Part shown: positions 17,477 to 26,253 of the stretch, in pieces
Layout of the letters: each line of letters starts with the position of its first letter
How positions within the stretch are numbered: the first letter of the stretch is position 1
NCBI GenBank assembly: GCA_963726775.1
Contig: CAVSDL010000001.1
Coordinates: 496,001-560,000, forward strand
DNA from: CAIWHR01 sp963726775
Lineage (GTDB): Bacteria; Pseudomonadota; Gammaproteobacteria; Burkholderiales; Casimicrobiaceae
DNA: 64,000 nucleotides
Reading direction: 5' to 3'
The notes under the pieces: model-generated
The model's database searches: none
Told to the model about the DNA's origin: nothing
The model's input: the letters and a program-made list of their open reading frames with translations, nothing else
Translations under genes and position numbers: made by a program

Positions 17477-20116
17477 ATGCCGATCTGTCCCTCGCCGATA
17501 GAGTCCACGCCGCTCACGGCTCCCAAGACAATCGAAAACTGGGCGCGCGCACTAAAGTTCACCGTCGCGAAGTCCTTTCGACCAAAGTCACCATCGTCGC
17601 GTGGCGAGATCGTCGAGATCATCCGGCAAGCGGAAGCCAACAATACTCCGGTGAAGTGGGGGGGCAGCTTCTGGTCCTTCATGGGCGTGTTTGTCTCTAA
17701 CCAGGTGCTGATCGAAACCGACGACATCTCCGGGCTTATCGACAACAAGGAGATTCTCGGCCACTTGACCCTGGCCGACCCTAGCCTCCAGGAAAGCCTG
17801 GTTCAGGTGAAAGGCGGCACCAAGGTTTTCAACGTCAACCGCCTGTTGCATGGCCTGAAGGCAACAACTCAGGGCGGAGGGCCGGACGAAGACAACCTTC
17901 CGCTTCAGGACGGAAACGGAAAGCCCTTCAGGGCGCTGCCGACTCTGGGCGGAAGCGGGGGCCAATCAATAGCGGGCGTCCTGGCGACGGGTTCCCACGG
18001 CGGCGATGTCGAACGAAGCCCTCTGGCCGACTGGGTCCAGGCCATTCACCTGATCGGACCGGGAGGCCAGGAGTGGTGGATCGAACGAACCGAGGGGCTG
18101 ACGACGGGCAGCGAAGCGGAGGTTCAGGAGCAGCTTAGCAACATCGCCAAGACGAGTGCGGAACTGTGTAAGGACATCATCGTCAGGAAGAACGATGATG
18201 TGTTCCGGTCGGTGCTGGTATCGGTCGGGCGCATGGGCGTCGTGTATTCGCTGGTCATCAAGACGGTGCCGGCGTTTCTGCTCCGGGAAGAGCGCCACGA
18301 AGAGGTGTGGGAGAGTTTCAAGAAGAACATGGCGGCGGCGGCCTTGCCGGGGTATCTGGCGCCCAGCTATTACGACCGGAAGTTCTTCGTGCAAGTGCTC
18401 ATCAGTCCGTTCGGAACCATCGATGCGCACAAGTGCAAGATCAGCGAACGACGGGTGATCGAGGATCCGTTCGCCGAGAGAATCAAGCCCCCGCCGGCCG
18501 GCGATTTCCTCAAGTGGCTCTGCCAGACGAGCGACGTGCGGAGCCTGCTTCCGTTGCTGGTGGCCGTGCTCGCCGCCCTGCTGGTGACGCTCTGGCTTCT
18601 GATCCAGGCCGCCGGGGCGCTCCTGGCCCTGGCCTCGACGCTGTTGGCCATCCCGATCATCGGTTGGGCGCTCGCCGCCGCGGCGTTCGCGGTTTACCTC
18701 GTGACGGTGGCGGCGATCGCCGCCACCGTCGTCGCAATCGCGGCAGTCGTCGCGCTAATCGCCTACGTCGCCGTTATGCAGAAGATGACGATCGGCGACT
18801 TTCTGGCGAACATTACGGCCCTGTTCTACGCGCTGGGGCTCAAGGACGCGATGAAGACGCTCTTTACCACGCTCTTCGACTCGCAGTACCCGTTGACACC
18901 GAGCCAGGATGTCAGCTGGAAGATCATGGATACCTATGACTACTCGTCGGAGAATTTCTGCCAGAAGGTCGATTCGATGGAGGTCGCGTTCGATGCGACC
19001 GAGGCCGGGGCCGATGTGCATCTGGCCTTCATCGACGATGTGTTGAAGATCTTCGACGATCTGTATCAGAAAAGCGTGCCCGTTCTTGGTGTGCTCGCTC
19101 TCCGCTATATGCGAAAGACCGAGTCCCTGATCGGCATGACCAGGTTTCCGTTCACCTGTCATGTCGAGATCCCGCTGATCCGGAACTTCGGCGGGAACGT
19201 CGAGTTCCTGAACCGGGTTCAGCAGGCCGCGATCGCGCGAGGTGGCGTCCCCCACTGGGGCCAGCTGATGGCCATCTACAACGCCGGCGACGTGCAGCGC
19301 CTGCACGGCGCCGACATAGATCGCTGGCGCGTTGTCCTCGGGAACCTGATCAAGGACGGCGGCGGGCGGACCTTCACATTCAGCAACAATTTCACGCTGA
19401 CCTACAACCTGGAGCCGCCGGATGCGGGTTTGCCGGATGACTGCGCGACCGGGGGGCCCTACGCCGGCGTGTCGCTCGGTACCCTGAAAGGGCCCGGCAA
19501 TTCCGAGCAACGCATCGAAGGGGATGTGGTGCTCGACCGCGTGGACAATGGCCTTAACCTGCAGCTGACCAGCCTGCATGGGAGCATCACGCTCAAGCAA
19601 AAGATCGATCAGGGCTCCTTTGCTTCCTTGACGGCCTGCGGGACGGTAACGATCGGTGAGAAGGTCGATCAGACGTCGACGGCCGTTATCCGGGCACTCG
19701 GCGACGTCATCATCAAGCAGAAGGTCGATCAGTGGTCACGCGCGGATATCGAATCCCGTAATGGAAACATCGAAATCGGTCAGAAGATCGATGAAAATTC
19801 GCGAGTCACGCTGAAGGCCAAAGGAAAGGTCCACATCGGGCAGAAAATCGATCAACACTCGTCGGCGATTATCGTGGCCGACGGTGATGTGCTCATCGAC
19901 GAGGGGATTGACCAGCATTCAAGCGCCGACATCACGTCGCTGAACGGCTCCATCCTGATCGGGAAGGCCGTGGACGGCAACGCTACTGCGGTGCTCCGTG
20001 CACCCAATGGGACGATCAAGATCGGCGAGAAGGTCGCGGGTGGCGCGTCGGTAATGTGGTCGGCGCAGAGCTTCACCTGCCCGAACTCGAGCGGAGGGAC
20101 GGTTACCAAGATCTAG
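17477..20116 (+). CDS. FAD-linked oxidase domain protein with central membrane region and C-terminal repeat domain
   Basis: 879 residues. N-terminal ~230 residues are an FAD-binding (PCMH-type) domain: RGEIVEIIRQAEANNTPVKWGG and the flavin loop GVLATGSHGGD. Residues ~355-435 are almost wholly hydrophobic Ala/Leu/Val (two to four helices), most unusual inside this family. Residues ~500-650 look like the C-terminal oxidase part (HWGQLMAIYNAGDVQ). Residues ~675-870 hold eight ~20-residue repeats with the core xIxIGQKIDQxS, suggesting a beta-helix or stacked-strand domain. GGAGG lies 7 bases before the ATG. No signal peptide is evident. Substrate unknown; sugar-lactone or polyol oxidases are the nearest known relatives by motif. 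Confidence 0.75.
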   Translation: MPICPSPIESTPLTAPKTIENWARALKFTVAKSFRPKSPSSRGEIVEIIRQAEANNTPVKWGGSFWSFMGVFVSNQVLIETDDISGLIDNKEILGHLTLADPSLQESLVQVKGGTKVFNVNRLLHGLKATTQGGGPDEDNLPLQDGNGKPFRALPTLGGSGGQSIAGVLATGSHGGDVERSPLADWVQAIHLIGPGGQEWWIERTEGLTTGSEAEVQEQLSNIAKTSAELCKDIIVRKNDDVFRSVLVSVGRMGVVYSLVIKTVPAFLLREERHEEVWESFKKNMAAAALPGYLAPSYYDRKFFVQVLISPFGTIDAHKCKISERRVIEDPFAERIKPPPAGDFLKWLCQTSDVRSLLPLLVAVLAALLVTLWLLIQAAGALLALASTLLAIPIIGWALAAAAFAVYLVTVAAIAATVVAIAAVVALIAYVAVMQKMTIGDFLANITALFYALGLKDAMKTLFTTLFDSQYPLTPSQDVSWKIMDTYDYSSENFCQKVDSMEVAFDATEAGADVHLAFIDDVLKIFDDLYQKSVPVLGVLALRYMRKTESLIGMTRFPFTCHVEIPLIRNFGGNVEFLNRVQQAAIARGGVPHWGQLMAIYNAGDVQRLHGADIDRWRVVLGNLIKDGGGRTFTFSNNFTLTYNLEPPDAGLPDDCATGGPYAGVSLGTLKGPGNSEQRIEGDVVLDRVDNGLNLQLTSLHGSITLKQKIDQGSFASLTACGTVTIGEKVDQTSTAVIRALGDVIIKQKVDQWSRADIESRNGNIEIGQKIDENSRVTLKAKGKVHIGQKIDQHSSAIIVADGDVLIDEGIDQHSSADITSLNGSILIGKAVDGNATAVLRAPNGTIKIGEKVAGGASVMWSAQSFTCPNSSGGTVTKI

Positions 20117-20418
20117 AGAACTGTGATGCTGAGGGGCTGCTGCGCTGCTGGAACTGCGCACAAACTGGAGGGAAGGAGTGACCGCTCTGCACAAGCATGA
20201 GAGACCGCTTCGGGTCGGACTGAGAGGTTGAACGCGACGGCTTTCTGGTTCCAGCCGGCTACGACTGAGGCTGACCCTGTTTGAGTACCGGCCAGAGGTG
20301 GAAATTTCCGACTCCGGTGCTACGGTCGATTCGGCGGAAAACCGCGCCCGGCGGGCCGGGATGCCATTTGGCCGCTCGTGGTTCATGTCATCGATGCGGC
20401 GCGTTGTTCGACACGAAG
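20117..20418. other. Intergenic region, no gene seen
   Basis: About 300 bases downstream of the flavoprotein gene with no supported coding frame. It precedes a perfect 12-bp hairpin and the 66-bp tandem array. Confidence 0.45.
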
Positions 20419-20450
20419 GGCATAAGCCTGCCATCTGACAGGCTTATGCC
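20419..20450. terminator. Perfect 12-bp inverted repeat, terminator-like
   Basis: GGCATAAGCCTG (20419-20430) pairs perfectly with CAGGCTTATGCC (20439-20450) around an 8-base loop. There is no clear T-run on either side. It lies downstream of the flavoprotein gene and, before island insertion, would have been some 300 bases downstream of tRNA-Phe, so it may end either transcript. Confidence 0.45.
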
Positions 20451-20460
20451 GAAGTCCGCA

Positions 20461-20768
20461 GCGGTCCGCTTCGCGGCCCGCGAAATGTGGTGGCAAGGGC
20501 GGAACTCAACCCTTGGGCCGATTTTGCGGTCCGCTTCGCGGCCCGCGAAATGTGGTGGCCAAGGGCGGAACTCAACCCTTGGGCCGATTTTGCGGTCCGC
20601 TTCGCGGCCCGCGAAATGTGGTGGCCAAGGGCGGAACTCAACCCTTGGGCCGATTTTGCGGTCCGCTTCGCGGCCCGCGAAATGTGGTGGCCAAGGGCGG
20701 AACTCAACCCTTGGGCCGATTTTGCGGTCCGCTTCGCGGCCCGCGAAATGTGGTGGCCAAGGGCGGAA
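20461..20768. repeat. 66-bp tandem array (five copies) carrying the tRNA-Phe 3'-end motif
   Basis: Units begin with GCGGTCCGCTTCGCGG at 20461, 20526, 20592, 20658 and 20724; spacing is 65, 66, 66 and 66. Each unit has a palindrome TTCGCGG-C-CCGCGAA and then an 18-base stretch, TGGTGGCCAAGGGCGGAA (TGG is single-G in copy one), identical to the CCA-acceptor end of the tRNA-Phe gene at 36694, which then pairs with CCCTTGGGCC later in the unit. The fifth copy runs directly into the left island repeat. Because 66 is a multiple of three, all frames stay open; the predicted repeat peptides are not credible genes. Confidence 0.9.
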
Positions 20769-20795
20769 TTGAACCACCGACACAAGGATTTTCAG
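20751..20795. repeat. Left attachment repeat (45 bp, tRNA-Phe 3' fragment)
   Basis: 45 bases identical to 36694-36738, i.e. the tRNA-Phe gene from the CCA end through the T arm and variable loop to the anticodon loop. The rest of a tRNA is absent here. This is the expected scar at the distal end of an element inserted into the 3' part of a tRNA gene. Confidence 0.88.
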
Positions 20796-20950
20796 CCCGA
20801 CCATACAAACAGGATTTTATTCTCAATCAGACTCTTGCAACACACGCCACGTTTCGAGAGCAGCGGCACGAAGGCTGGAACGAGTCCAACGAAGCCTTGA
20901 AGAGTTACGACGTAGCTACGGTACCAATCGTTTGACGCGGGGGAAATCGC

Positions 20951-21292
20951 TCAGGCGAAGACGATCGACAGCCGACCGTCTTTCCGCGACCGTGGCGTCG
21001 CTTTGACGACGATCTGTACATCGCGTCCAAGCTTGACCAGGCAGTCCATCAATCGGCGCTCGGAAACGCCGCGGAACCGACCACTCAGCAGGTTGGAAAG
21101 CTTGGGCTGAGGCATCCCCAGTAACTGTGCGGCCTGAGTCTGGGTAAGACCTTTGCGTTTGATGATCTCGGCAATCTTGCTCACGAGCTGGGCCTTGATC
21201 AGCATCTCGTCGGCGTCAGCAAATCCGAGGTCAGCGTAGACATTACCGGTGCCCATCTCCACTTCCACACGCTTCACTTTGGGGTTGCTCAT
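20951..21292 (-). CDS. HigA-like antitoxin (XRE HTH)
   Basis: 113 residues with a Cro/CI-type helix-turn-helix in the middle: GLTQTQAAQLLGMPQPKLSNLL. The N-terminal ~35 residues are of the type seen in antitoxins fused ahead of an HTH. The start at 21292 overlaps the stop of the toxin gene by four bases (ATGA), the toxin-first order typical of HigBA. Expected role: neutralise the toxin and repress the pair's promoter. It sits at the distal end of the island, where it could stabilise the element. Confidence 0.87.
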   Translation of the reverse strand: MSNPKVKRVEVEMGTGNVYADLGFADADEMLIKAQLVSKIAEIIKRKGLTQTQAAQLLGMPQPKLSNLLSGRFRGVSERRLMDCLVKLGRDVQIVVKATPRSRKDGRLSIVFA

Positions 21293-21663
21293 CTTGCCAG
21301 CTCCTTCGCCGTCTGCTCCGCCACTTTCAACCGTTCCCTGATCAATTCCATGTCCTGCCTCGGAGTGGCGATTCCACGCTTTGCCTTCTTCCGAAACACG
21401 TGCAATACAAACACCGCCGCAGAAAAACGCACGGTATAAACAGCGCGGTACGTGTTCCCTCGCCAGTCCTGGACAATCTCCAGGATGCCCGCAGATCCAA
21501 AGCCGTGCAGTGCCTTGGCCTTTTCGTGCTTCTTGCCAGTCTGCGCGACATATAGAGCGTATCCGAAGGCATCGATCACTTCCTCTGGAATCGCCAGCAA
21601 ATCCCTCTTTGCGCTGCCGACCCATGCCAGCGATTTCAACTCAGCAGGAGGCTTCGCCGCCAT
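21289..21663 (-). CDS. HigB/Gp49-like toxin (RelE superfamily)
   Basis: 124 residues. WVGSAKRDLLAIPEEVIDAFGYAL, GSAGILEIVQDWRGNTYRAVYTVRF and VFVLHVFRKKAKRGIATP match the phage-derived Gp49/HigB ribonuclease family, with the basic KKAKRG segment near the active region. Known relatives are ribosome-dependent mRNA interferases. First gene of the two-gene operon with the HigA-like antitoxin. Confidence 0.87.
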   Translation of the reverse strand: MAAKPPAELKSLAWVGSAKRDLLAIPEEVIDAFGYALYVAQTGKKHEKAKALHGFGSAGILEIVQDWRGNTYRAVYTVRFSAAVFVLHVFRKKAKRGIATPRQDMELIRERLKVAEQTAKELAR

Positions 21664-21834
21664 GGCAGATTATACCCATATAGATATGACGGTGCAATGA
21701 CATTGCCTTCTGGCAGGCCTTCTCGGTCCGCCTTCCCGAACGGCTGCTCACGCGCAGGTGCGCCTGACCGCTGACCGTCGGCCGGAGTCGACCCTGACCC
21801 GACAATGGGGGCTCTCCGAAGCCGCCGTTGAATC

Positions 21835-23280
21835 TTACCGAAGCGGCCGCTGGTCTGAGCTGGCCGTTGCCGGAGACGTTTCTGATGTTGGCGCAGCCGG
21901 ACCAGCGTCGAAACTGCCGCCGAGCACCTGATGCAGCCGCACCCGGTTGACGCGCTGCGCGCTTTGCAGCTTGATGAGGTCCGCTTCGGAGGCAAGCGCC
22001 GCGGACTGCAACTGGGCCACCCACAGCAGATCGCGCCGGCCCGCTTTGTATTGGATTGTCGCGATCCGCACGGCTTCGGTCCGGTCGTCGAGCGCCTTCT
22101 GGTCCAGCGGCAATTGCAGCGCGAGCAGGCGTTCGTTCGCAAGGCTGGTCTCGACTTCGCGGAATGCCCTCAGCACGACGGCTCCGTAGCGCGCCACGGC
22201 CTGCGCCTGCTGTGCCGTTGCGATCTGGACCTTGGCTTGAAGCGCTCCTCCTTCGTAGATCGGGATCGACACGCCGATGCCCGCCGAGGCGAGCCAGGGG
22301 TTGAGGCGCAGCACGGACAGCACCTGGTCGCCCAACCGCCCGCCCACGAGAGAGAACGAGAACTCGGGCAACAGCGCAAGCTGCGCCGCCTCTTCGTTGC
22401 GGAACGCTGCCAGCACTTCGCGCTCGGCGGCCACGACATCGGGTCGACGTTCGAGCAGGGCGGACGGCACGCCGGTGCCGACCAGCGCCGGCAACGCCGG
22501 GTACGCGACTGCCACGTCGATCTCCGCCGCAGGATAACGTCCGAGCAACACTTCAAGCGCCCGGCGTGCTTCGCCATACCGCTCCCGTGCCCGCTCGACC
22601 GCGCTTTGCGCCGTCTCCAGCTTCGCCCGGACATCGACCACGTCGAGATCGGAGTCCTTGCCTGCCGAGCGGCGGATCTGCACCAGTGTCAGCAGTTGGC
22701 GGTAGATCGTGACCGCCTGCTCGGCCAGCGCCACCAGCCGCCGCGTCTCGATGGTGAAGTACCAGAGCTTCGCGGTCGTCGCGGCGATCGACTGGCGCGC
22801 GTAGGCATAATCGAGCGCCGTCGCCTCGTAGCCGGCCTCGGCCGCGGCACGTTGCGCGCGCAGCCGTCCCCAAACATCAATCTCCCAGGCAACCCCGACG
22901 TACGCAACCGTGCTGTCGGCGGTGCCGCTGTGGTCCTCGTCCCGCGTCGCTCTCGCTCCGAGCACCGCGCCGACCTGCGGCAGCAGCTGCGCCCCGACCA
23001 CGATCACCGCCTGCTGCGCGATGGCGACCTTGGCCGCGGCGATGCGCAGGTCGAGGTTGTTGGCGATGGCCACGGCAACCAGAGCGTCCAGCGCCGGGTC
23101 GTTGAACGATTGCAGCCAGTTGTCGGCGACCGCGCTCGCCGCCGGGTCCGCCTTCCATGCCGGCGGAATGCGGGTCGTCGCCGGCAGCGCCTGGTCGAGT
23201 ACCTCGGTAGGCGTGGGCGGCACCTTCAGTGCGCAGCCGGCGAGCGCCACGAGCGCGATGACAACGGCCGTGCGAGTCAT
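21835..23280 (-). CDS. NodT-family outer-membrane efflux lipoprotein
   Basis: 481 residues. The start at 23280 gives a lipoprotein signal with the lipobox LVALAGC (lipidated Cys at residue 17). The rest is the TolC/NodT fold in two pseudo-repeats: DPALDALVAVAIANNLDLRIA, RQSIAATTAKLWYF, then PYLGRYP-like LLGRYPAAEI, ERRPDVVAAEREVLAAF and GVSIPIYEGGALQAKV. It would form the outer-membrane channel of a tripartite exporter with the HlyD-type protein encoded just upstream, with which it overlaps by four bases (ATGA). No RND or MFS pump gene is adjacent. Confidence 0.92.
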   Translation of the reverse strand: MTRTAVVIALVALAGCALKVPPTPTEVLDQALPATTRIPPAWKADPAASAVADNWLQSFNDPALDALVAVAIANNLDLRIAAAKVAIAQQAVIVVGAQLLPQVGAVLGARATRDEDHSGTADSTVAYVGVAWEIDVWGRLRAQRAAAEAGYEATALDYAYARQSIAATTAKLWYFTIETRRLVALAEQAVTIYRQLLTLVQIRRSAGKDSDLDVVDVRAKLETAQSAVERARERYGEARRALEVLLGRYPAAEIDVAVAYPALPALVGTGVPSALLERRPDVVAAEREVLAAFRNEEAAQLALLPEFSFSLVGGRLGDQVLSVLRLNPWLASAGIGVSIPIYEGGALQAKVQIATAQQAQAVARYGAVVLRAFREVETSLANERLLALQLPLDQKALDDRTEAVRIATIQYKAGRRDLLWVAQLQSAALASEADLIKLQSAQRVNRVRLHQVLGGSFDAGPAAPTSETSPATASSDQRPLR

Positions 23281-24431
23281 CCCGAGAATGGGTAGATGAA
23301 GTTGAACCACGTATAGCCCCGGATGCCGATCTTGCGCAGAACCACAAAGGCGCTGTGAGGATTGGTGTAGATCGCCGCCCGGCCCTGGGTGCCGATGGGA
23401 AATCTCGATTGATCCGCGCCATCGAGGCGGATCGCCACGGCGAACTGCCCCTGCGGGATCTCGGTCGGCACGTAGTTGAAACTCGGAAGCGTGCCGCTCG
23501 GCAGCATTTGCCCCGCCCCACTGCCCTGCCAGATAGCCTCGACCTTGCCCTGGAAAATCTGGCCCGGATAAAGATCGAGCGCGATCTCAACCGGCTGTCC
23601 GGGCTTCACGAATTTCAGGTTCTCCTGGAAATAGTTGGCGAGCAGGTAGCGGTCAGCATCGACGATGAACGAGGCAATGGCACCATAACGGATGTCGCCG
23701 GACACCATGCCCGGACGCACCTGCAGGTTGATGAGGGCGCCATCCTCCGGCGCCACCATCAGCGTGTTGTCGAGGTAATAACGCGCCTGGTCGAGTTCCG
23801 ATTGGACCGCGGCCACCGTCGTGTTGACGCCACCGATTTCGGAGGTGTAACGAAGGCGCGCTCGCGCCTCCTCGGCCTGCGCCTCCTTGATGGCGGCGTC
23901 GTCGGCGGCGACCTGCGCGGCCCACTTCTGCGCGTCTTCCTCCGGGCCGGCACCCTGCCGGGCCAGATCGGTCGTGAGTTTCTGCTGGTACTTCGCGAAT
24001 TGAAGGTCGGCGTTGAGCCTGGCGATCTTCTGTGTGTTGATCTGCGTGTCGGCTTTGAGCACCAGCACGTCCTGCTTCGCCTTGGCGAGCTGGGCTTCGA
24101 GTTGCCTGACCTTGTATTCGTAGGGTCGGCGGTCGAACTGGAACAGCGGTTGCCCCTTCTTCACCGGCACGTTCGGCGCCACCAGCACCGCAGTGACCAG
24201 CGTGGGCTCCGGTAGCCGCGGCACCAGCTGAATCGTGTGCTGGATGATCCGCGCCTCGGTGGCGAGAGGCGTCACGAAGCGCAGACCGATGAGGAAGATG
24301 ATTAAGAGATGCAGCGCGAAGAACGTTGAGAAGAAGCCCCACGCGATGCTGAACTTGAGCCACCTGAACTTGAAGAACACCAGCCAGACGACGAAGGCGT
24401 AGGCGAATAGCAGGACAAATCCGAGCAGCAT
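23277..24431 (-). CDS. HlyD-family membrane fusion protein (YibH/AaeA-like)
   Basis: 384 residues with two hydrophobic N-terminal segments (about 1-20 and 30-50). Then the biotinyl-lipoyl-like half APNVPVKKGQPLFQFDRRPY, a long helical hairpin (~100-190) and the second half VAPEDGALINLQVRPGMVSG, the standard adaptor fold. Preceded by a DUF3302 gene and followed by a NodT gene; the DUF3302-HlyD pair resembles E. coli yibI-yibH. Likely the periplasmic adaptor of an export system with unknown cargo. Confidence 0.9.
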   Translation of the reverse strand: MLLGFVLLFAYAFVVWLVFFKFRWLKFSIAWGFFSTFFALHLLIIFLIGLRFVTPLATEARIIQHTIQLVPRLPEPTLVTAVLVAPNVPVKKGQPLFQFDRRPYEYKVRQLEAQLAKAKQDVLVLKADTQINTQKIARLNADLQFAKYQQKLTTDLARQGAGPEEDAQKWAAQVAADDAAIKEAQAEEARARLRYTSEIGGVNTTVAAVQSELDQARYYLDNTLMVAPEDGALINLQVRPGMVSGDIRYGAIASFIVDADRYLLANYFQENLKFVKPGQPVEIALDLYPGQIFQGKVEAIWQGSGAGQMLPSGTLPSFNYVPTEIPQGQFAVAIRLDGADQSRFPIGTQGRAAIYTNPHSAFVVLRKIGIRGYTWFNFIYPFSG

Positions 24432-24443
24432 GCAGTGCGCCCC

Positions 24444-24845
24444 TCAGGACTTCGCGCCGTCGTGGGGCGGCGAAGTCAGCGGATCGTGCCGCGGCGCTGC
24501 AGTATCGGTCGTTTCCGCGTGCGTGCCGTATTTGCGCGGATCGTCCTTCAGACGCGTGATGTCTTCGTCGATGGCCCGGGCCTCTTCCTTCGGGAAACGC
24601 CGGATGTCGACGATGTCGGTAGGCTTGAACGCCCAGATGAACGCCTGAATCCACGGCAGCACCGTCGGCAGCAGCCCGGCCCAGCCCATCCACTTGACCG
24701 CCTCAGCGTCCGGGTGCTTGCGCGCGATGGCGATGCGCCCAGGCAACCCGGCGATCCAGATGTAGGTCAGCATCACTGCAACGCCCGCCAGCGCGGCCGT
24801 GGCAAAGGTCGCGTAGTCCCAGAAATCTAGTTCGAAGCCGAGCAT
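24444..24845 (-). CDS. DUF3302-like small inner-membrane protein (YibI-like)
   Basis: 133 residues. A membrane helix at ~12-35, then AIARKHPDAEAVKWMGWAGLL and a second helix (~60-75), the pattern of the DUF3302/YibI family, and a charged C-terminal tail rich in Pro, Asp and Lys that is longer than usual. It ends 12 bases before the HlyD-type gene and is very likely its partner. Function of the family is not established. Confidence 0.75.
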   Translation of the reverse strand: MLGFELDFWDYATFATAALAGVAVMLTYIWIAGLPGRIAIARKHPDAEAVKWMGWAGLLPTVLPWIQAFIWAFKPTDIVDIRRFPKEEARAIDEDITRLKDDPRKYGTHAETTDTAAPRHDPLTSPPHDGAKS

Positions 24846-24978
24846 CAGAATCTCCTCGTCGAATGCGCGAACCGCATGCTCACGCCTCCCTGCCTAGTAC
24901 GCGCCGGATTACATGAAGCCCGCTGATCGTCACGCGCGGCTTGGGAACAAAATTCCAGCAAGACAGGCGCATCCGTCG

Positions 24979-26226
24979 TCACGTGGCACTCGTTGCCGGA
25001 GAGGGACTAACAGGCACCTCCTCCACCATACGTGGCGCGAAGCGCTGCGTCAGCACCGGCCCGAGAATGGCGGTGACCAATACCATGATGAGAACGCCAT
25101 TGAGCATCCGCCCGTCGAGCAATGGCTCGCCAGCGGCGTTGACCGTCCTGTACGCGACGAGCGTCGCTGCGAGCGTTGCCGCGACTTGCGGCAGCGTGAG
25201 CGACCACATTGTCTTTCGTGCGGCCGCCGTGTAGCCGAAGGCGCGACCGACCCCTTCCGCTGCAATCCATTTGCCGACAAGAAGCGCACCGATTATTCCC
25301 GCAGCCAGGAAGAAATCCTCGGCGAGGCTGCGGAAGAGCGCGAGCGGGTCGATCAGGAAGCCGGTCACTATGAAGAAAATCGGGATGAACAGCGTATTTC
25401 CCAGGAATTCCAGCTTGCCCTTGGCTGGCTTGTCTTTCACCGCCGCATTCACCGCCAAGCCTGCCATGAAGGTTCCTACAATGCCCGGCAGATTGATGTA
25501 CTGGGCAAGGAGCGCCGTTACAGCAAGCATGCCAAGCATCAAGATGAAATAGGTCTCCTCGTCGTTCTCGACTCTTCCCAAGACGTATGCGCCGGCGCGG
25601 CCCAGCCCGAACAAGACGAACGGCACGAACACGAGGATTTCGATGATCTGAATGGCGAGCCCAGACGCCGAAAAGCCGCTGGCGTACAACGGGACGCAGA
25701 CCGCAAACACGAGCAGCGATAACGTGTCCGACATCATCGTGGCACCAATGGTGACGACGATGGGCTCCAGGCGATTCACTCCCAGTTTGCGGACGATGGT
25801 CGATCCGAGCAAAGTATGCGACGCGAGCAGCGATCCGACGACGATGGCGGGCAACAGGCCATAACCGAGCCAGTAGGCTGCCAGCGTCCCCAGCAACAGC
25901 GGCATGGATGTCGTGGACACCCCGAACACAATCGACCGGGAAAGTTTTTGCCGAAACAGCGTCAAGTTGATTTCCAGTCCGGCGAGGAACATCAGCAACA
26001 GCATGCCGAGTTCGGAGAAGAATTCTGCAACCGGATGCTCGCGGGGAAATACATCGAGGACGTGTGGCCCGAGCAACACCCCGCTCAACAGCAGCCCGAC
26101 TGCTTCCGGCAGCCGCATACGGCTCGAGAGCCGCGGAACGATGACGATCAGTGCCATGAGCACCGCGAATCTCGCCAGCACGGGCAGCAATTCGAGTGCC
26201 TTGTGAACCCATTCAACGATGGACAT
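24979..26226 (-). CDS. CPA2-type cation/proton antiporter
   Basis: 415 residues, 11-13 membrane helices, Na+/H+ exchanger fold of the KefB/GerN/YbaL class: LPEAVGLLLSGVLLGPHVL, ELGMLLLMFLAGLEINL, the unwound helix region GATMMSDTLSLLVFAV with its conserved acidic residue, and NLPGIVGTFMAGLAVN. It lacks the C-terminal Rossmann (RCK/TrkA-N) domain of KefB/KefC, so it belongs to the short form. It lies between the SYLF gene and the export genes, all on the minus strand. Confidence 0.9.
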   Translation of the reverse strand: MSIVEWVHKALELLPVLARFAVLMALIVIVPRLSSRMRLPEAVGLLLSGVLLGPHVLDVFPREHPVAEFFSELGMLLLMFLAGLEINLTLFRQKLSRSIVFGVSTTSMPLLLGTLAAYWLGYGLLPAIVVGSLLASHTLLGSTIVRKLGVNRLEPIVVTIGATMMSDTLSLLVFAVCVPLYASGFSASGLAIQIIEILVFVPFVLFGLGRAGAYVLGRVENDEETYFILMLGMLAVTALLAQYINLPGIVGTFMAGLAVNAAVKDKPAKGKLEFLGNTLFIPIFFIVTGFLIDPLALFRSLAEDFFLAAGIIGALLVGKWIAAEGVGRAFGYTAAARKTMWSLTLPQVAATLAATLVAYRTVNAAGEPLLDGRMLNGVLIMVLVTAILGPVLTQRFAPRMVEEVPVSPSPATSAT

Positions 26227-26253
26227 GACCGCTGGCCTCGGACGCCTACATAT

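Noticed and set aside
20461..20768. CRISPR array
   Set aside because: Tandem units have no unique spacers and no cas genes are near; the repeats are contiguous.
20388..20935. Repeat-encoded peptides on both strands of the 66-bp array
   Set aside because: The frames stay open only because 66 is divisible by three; the translation is just the array and a tRNA fragment.
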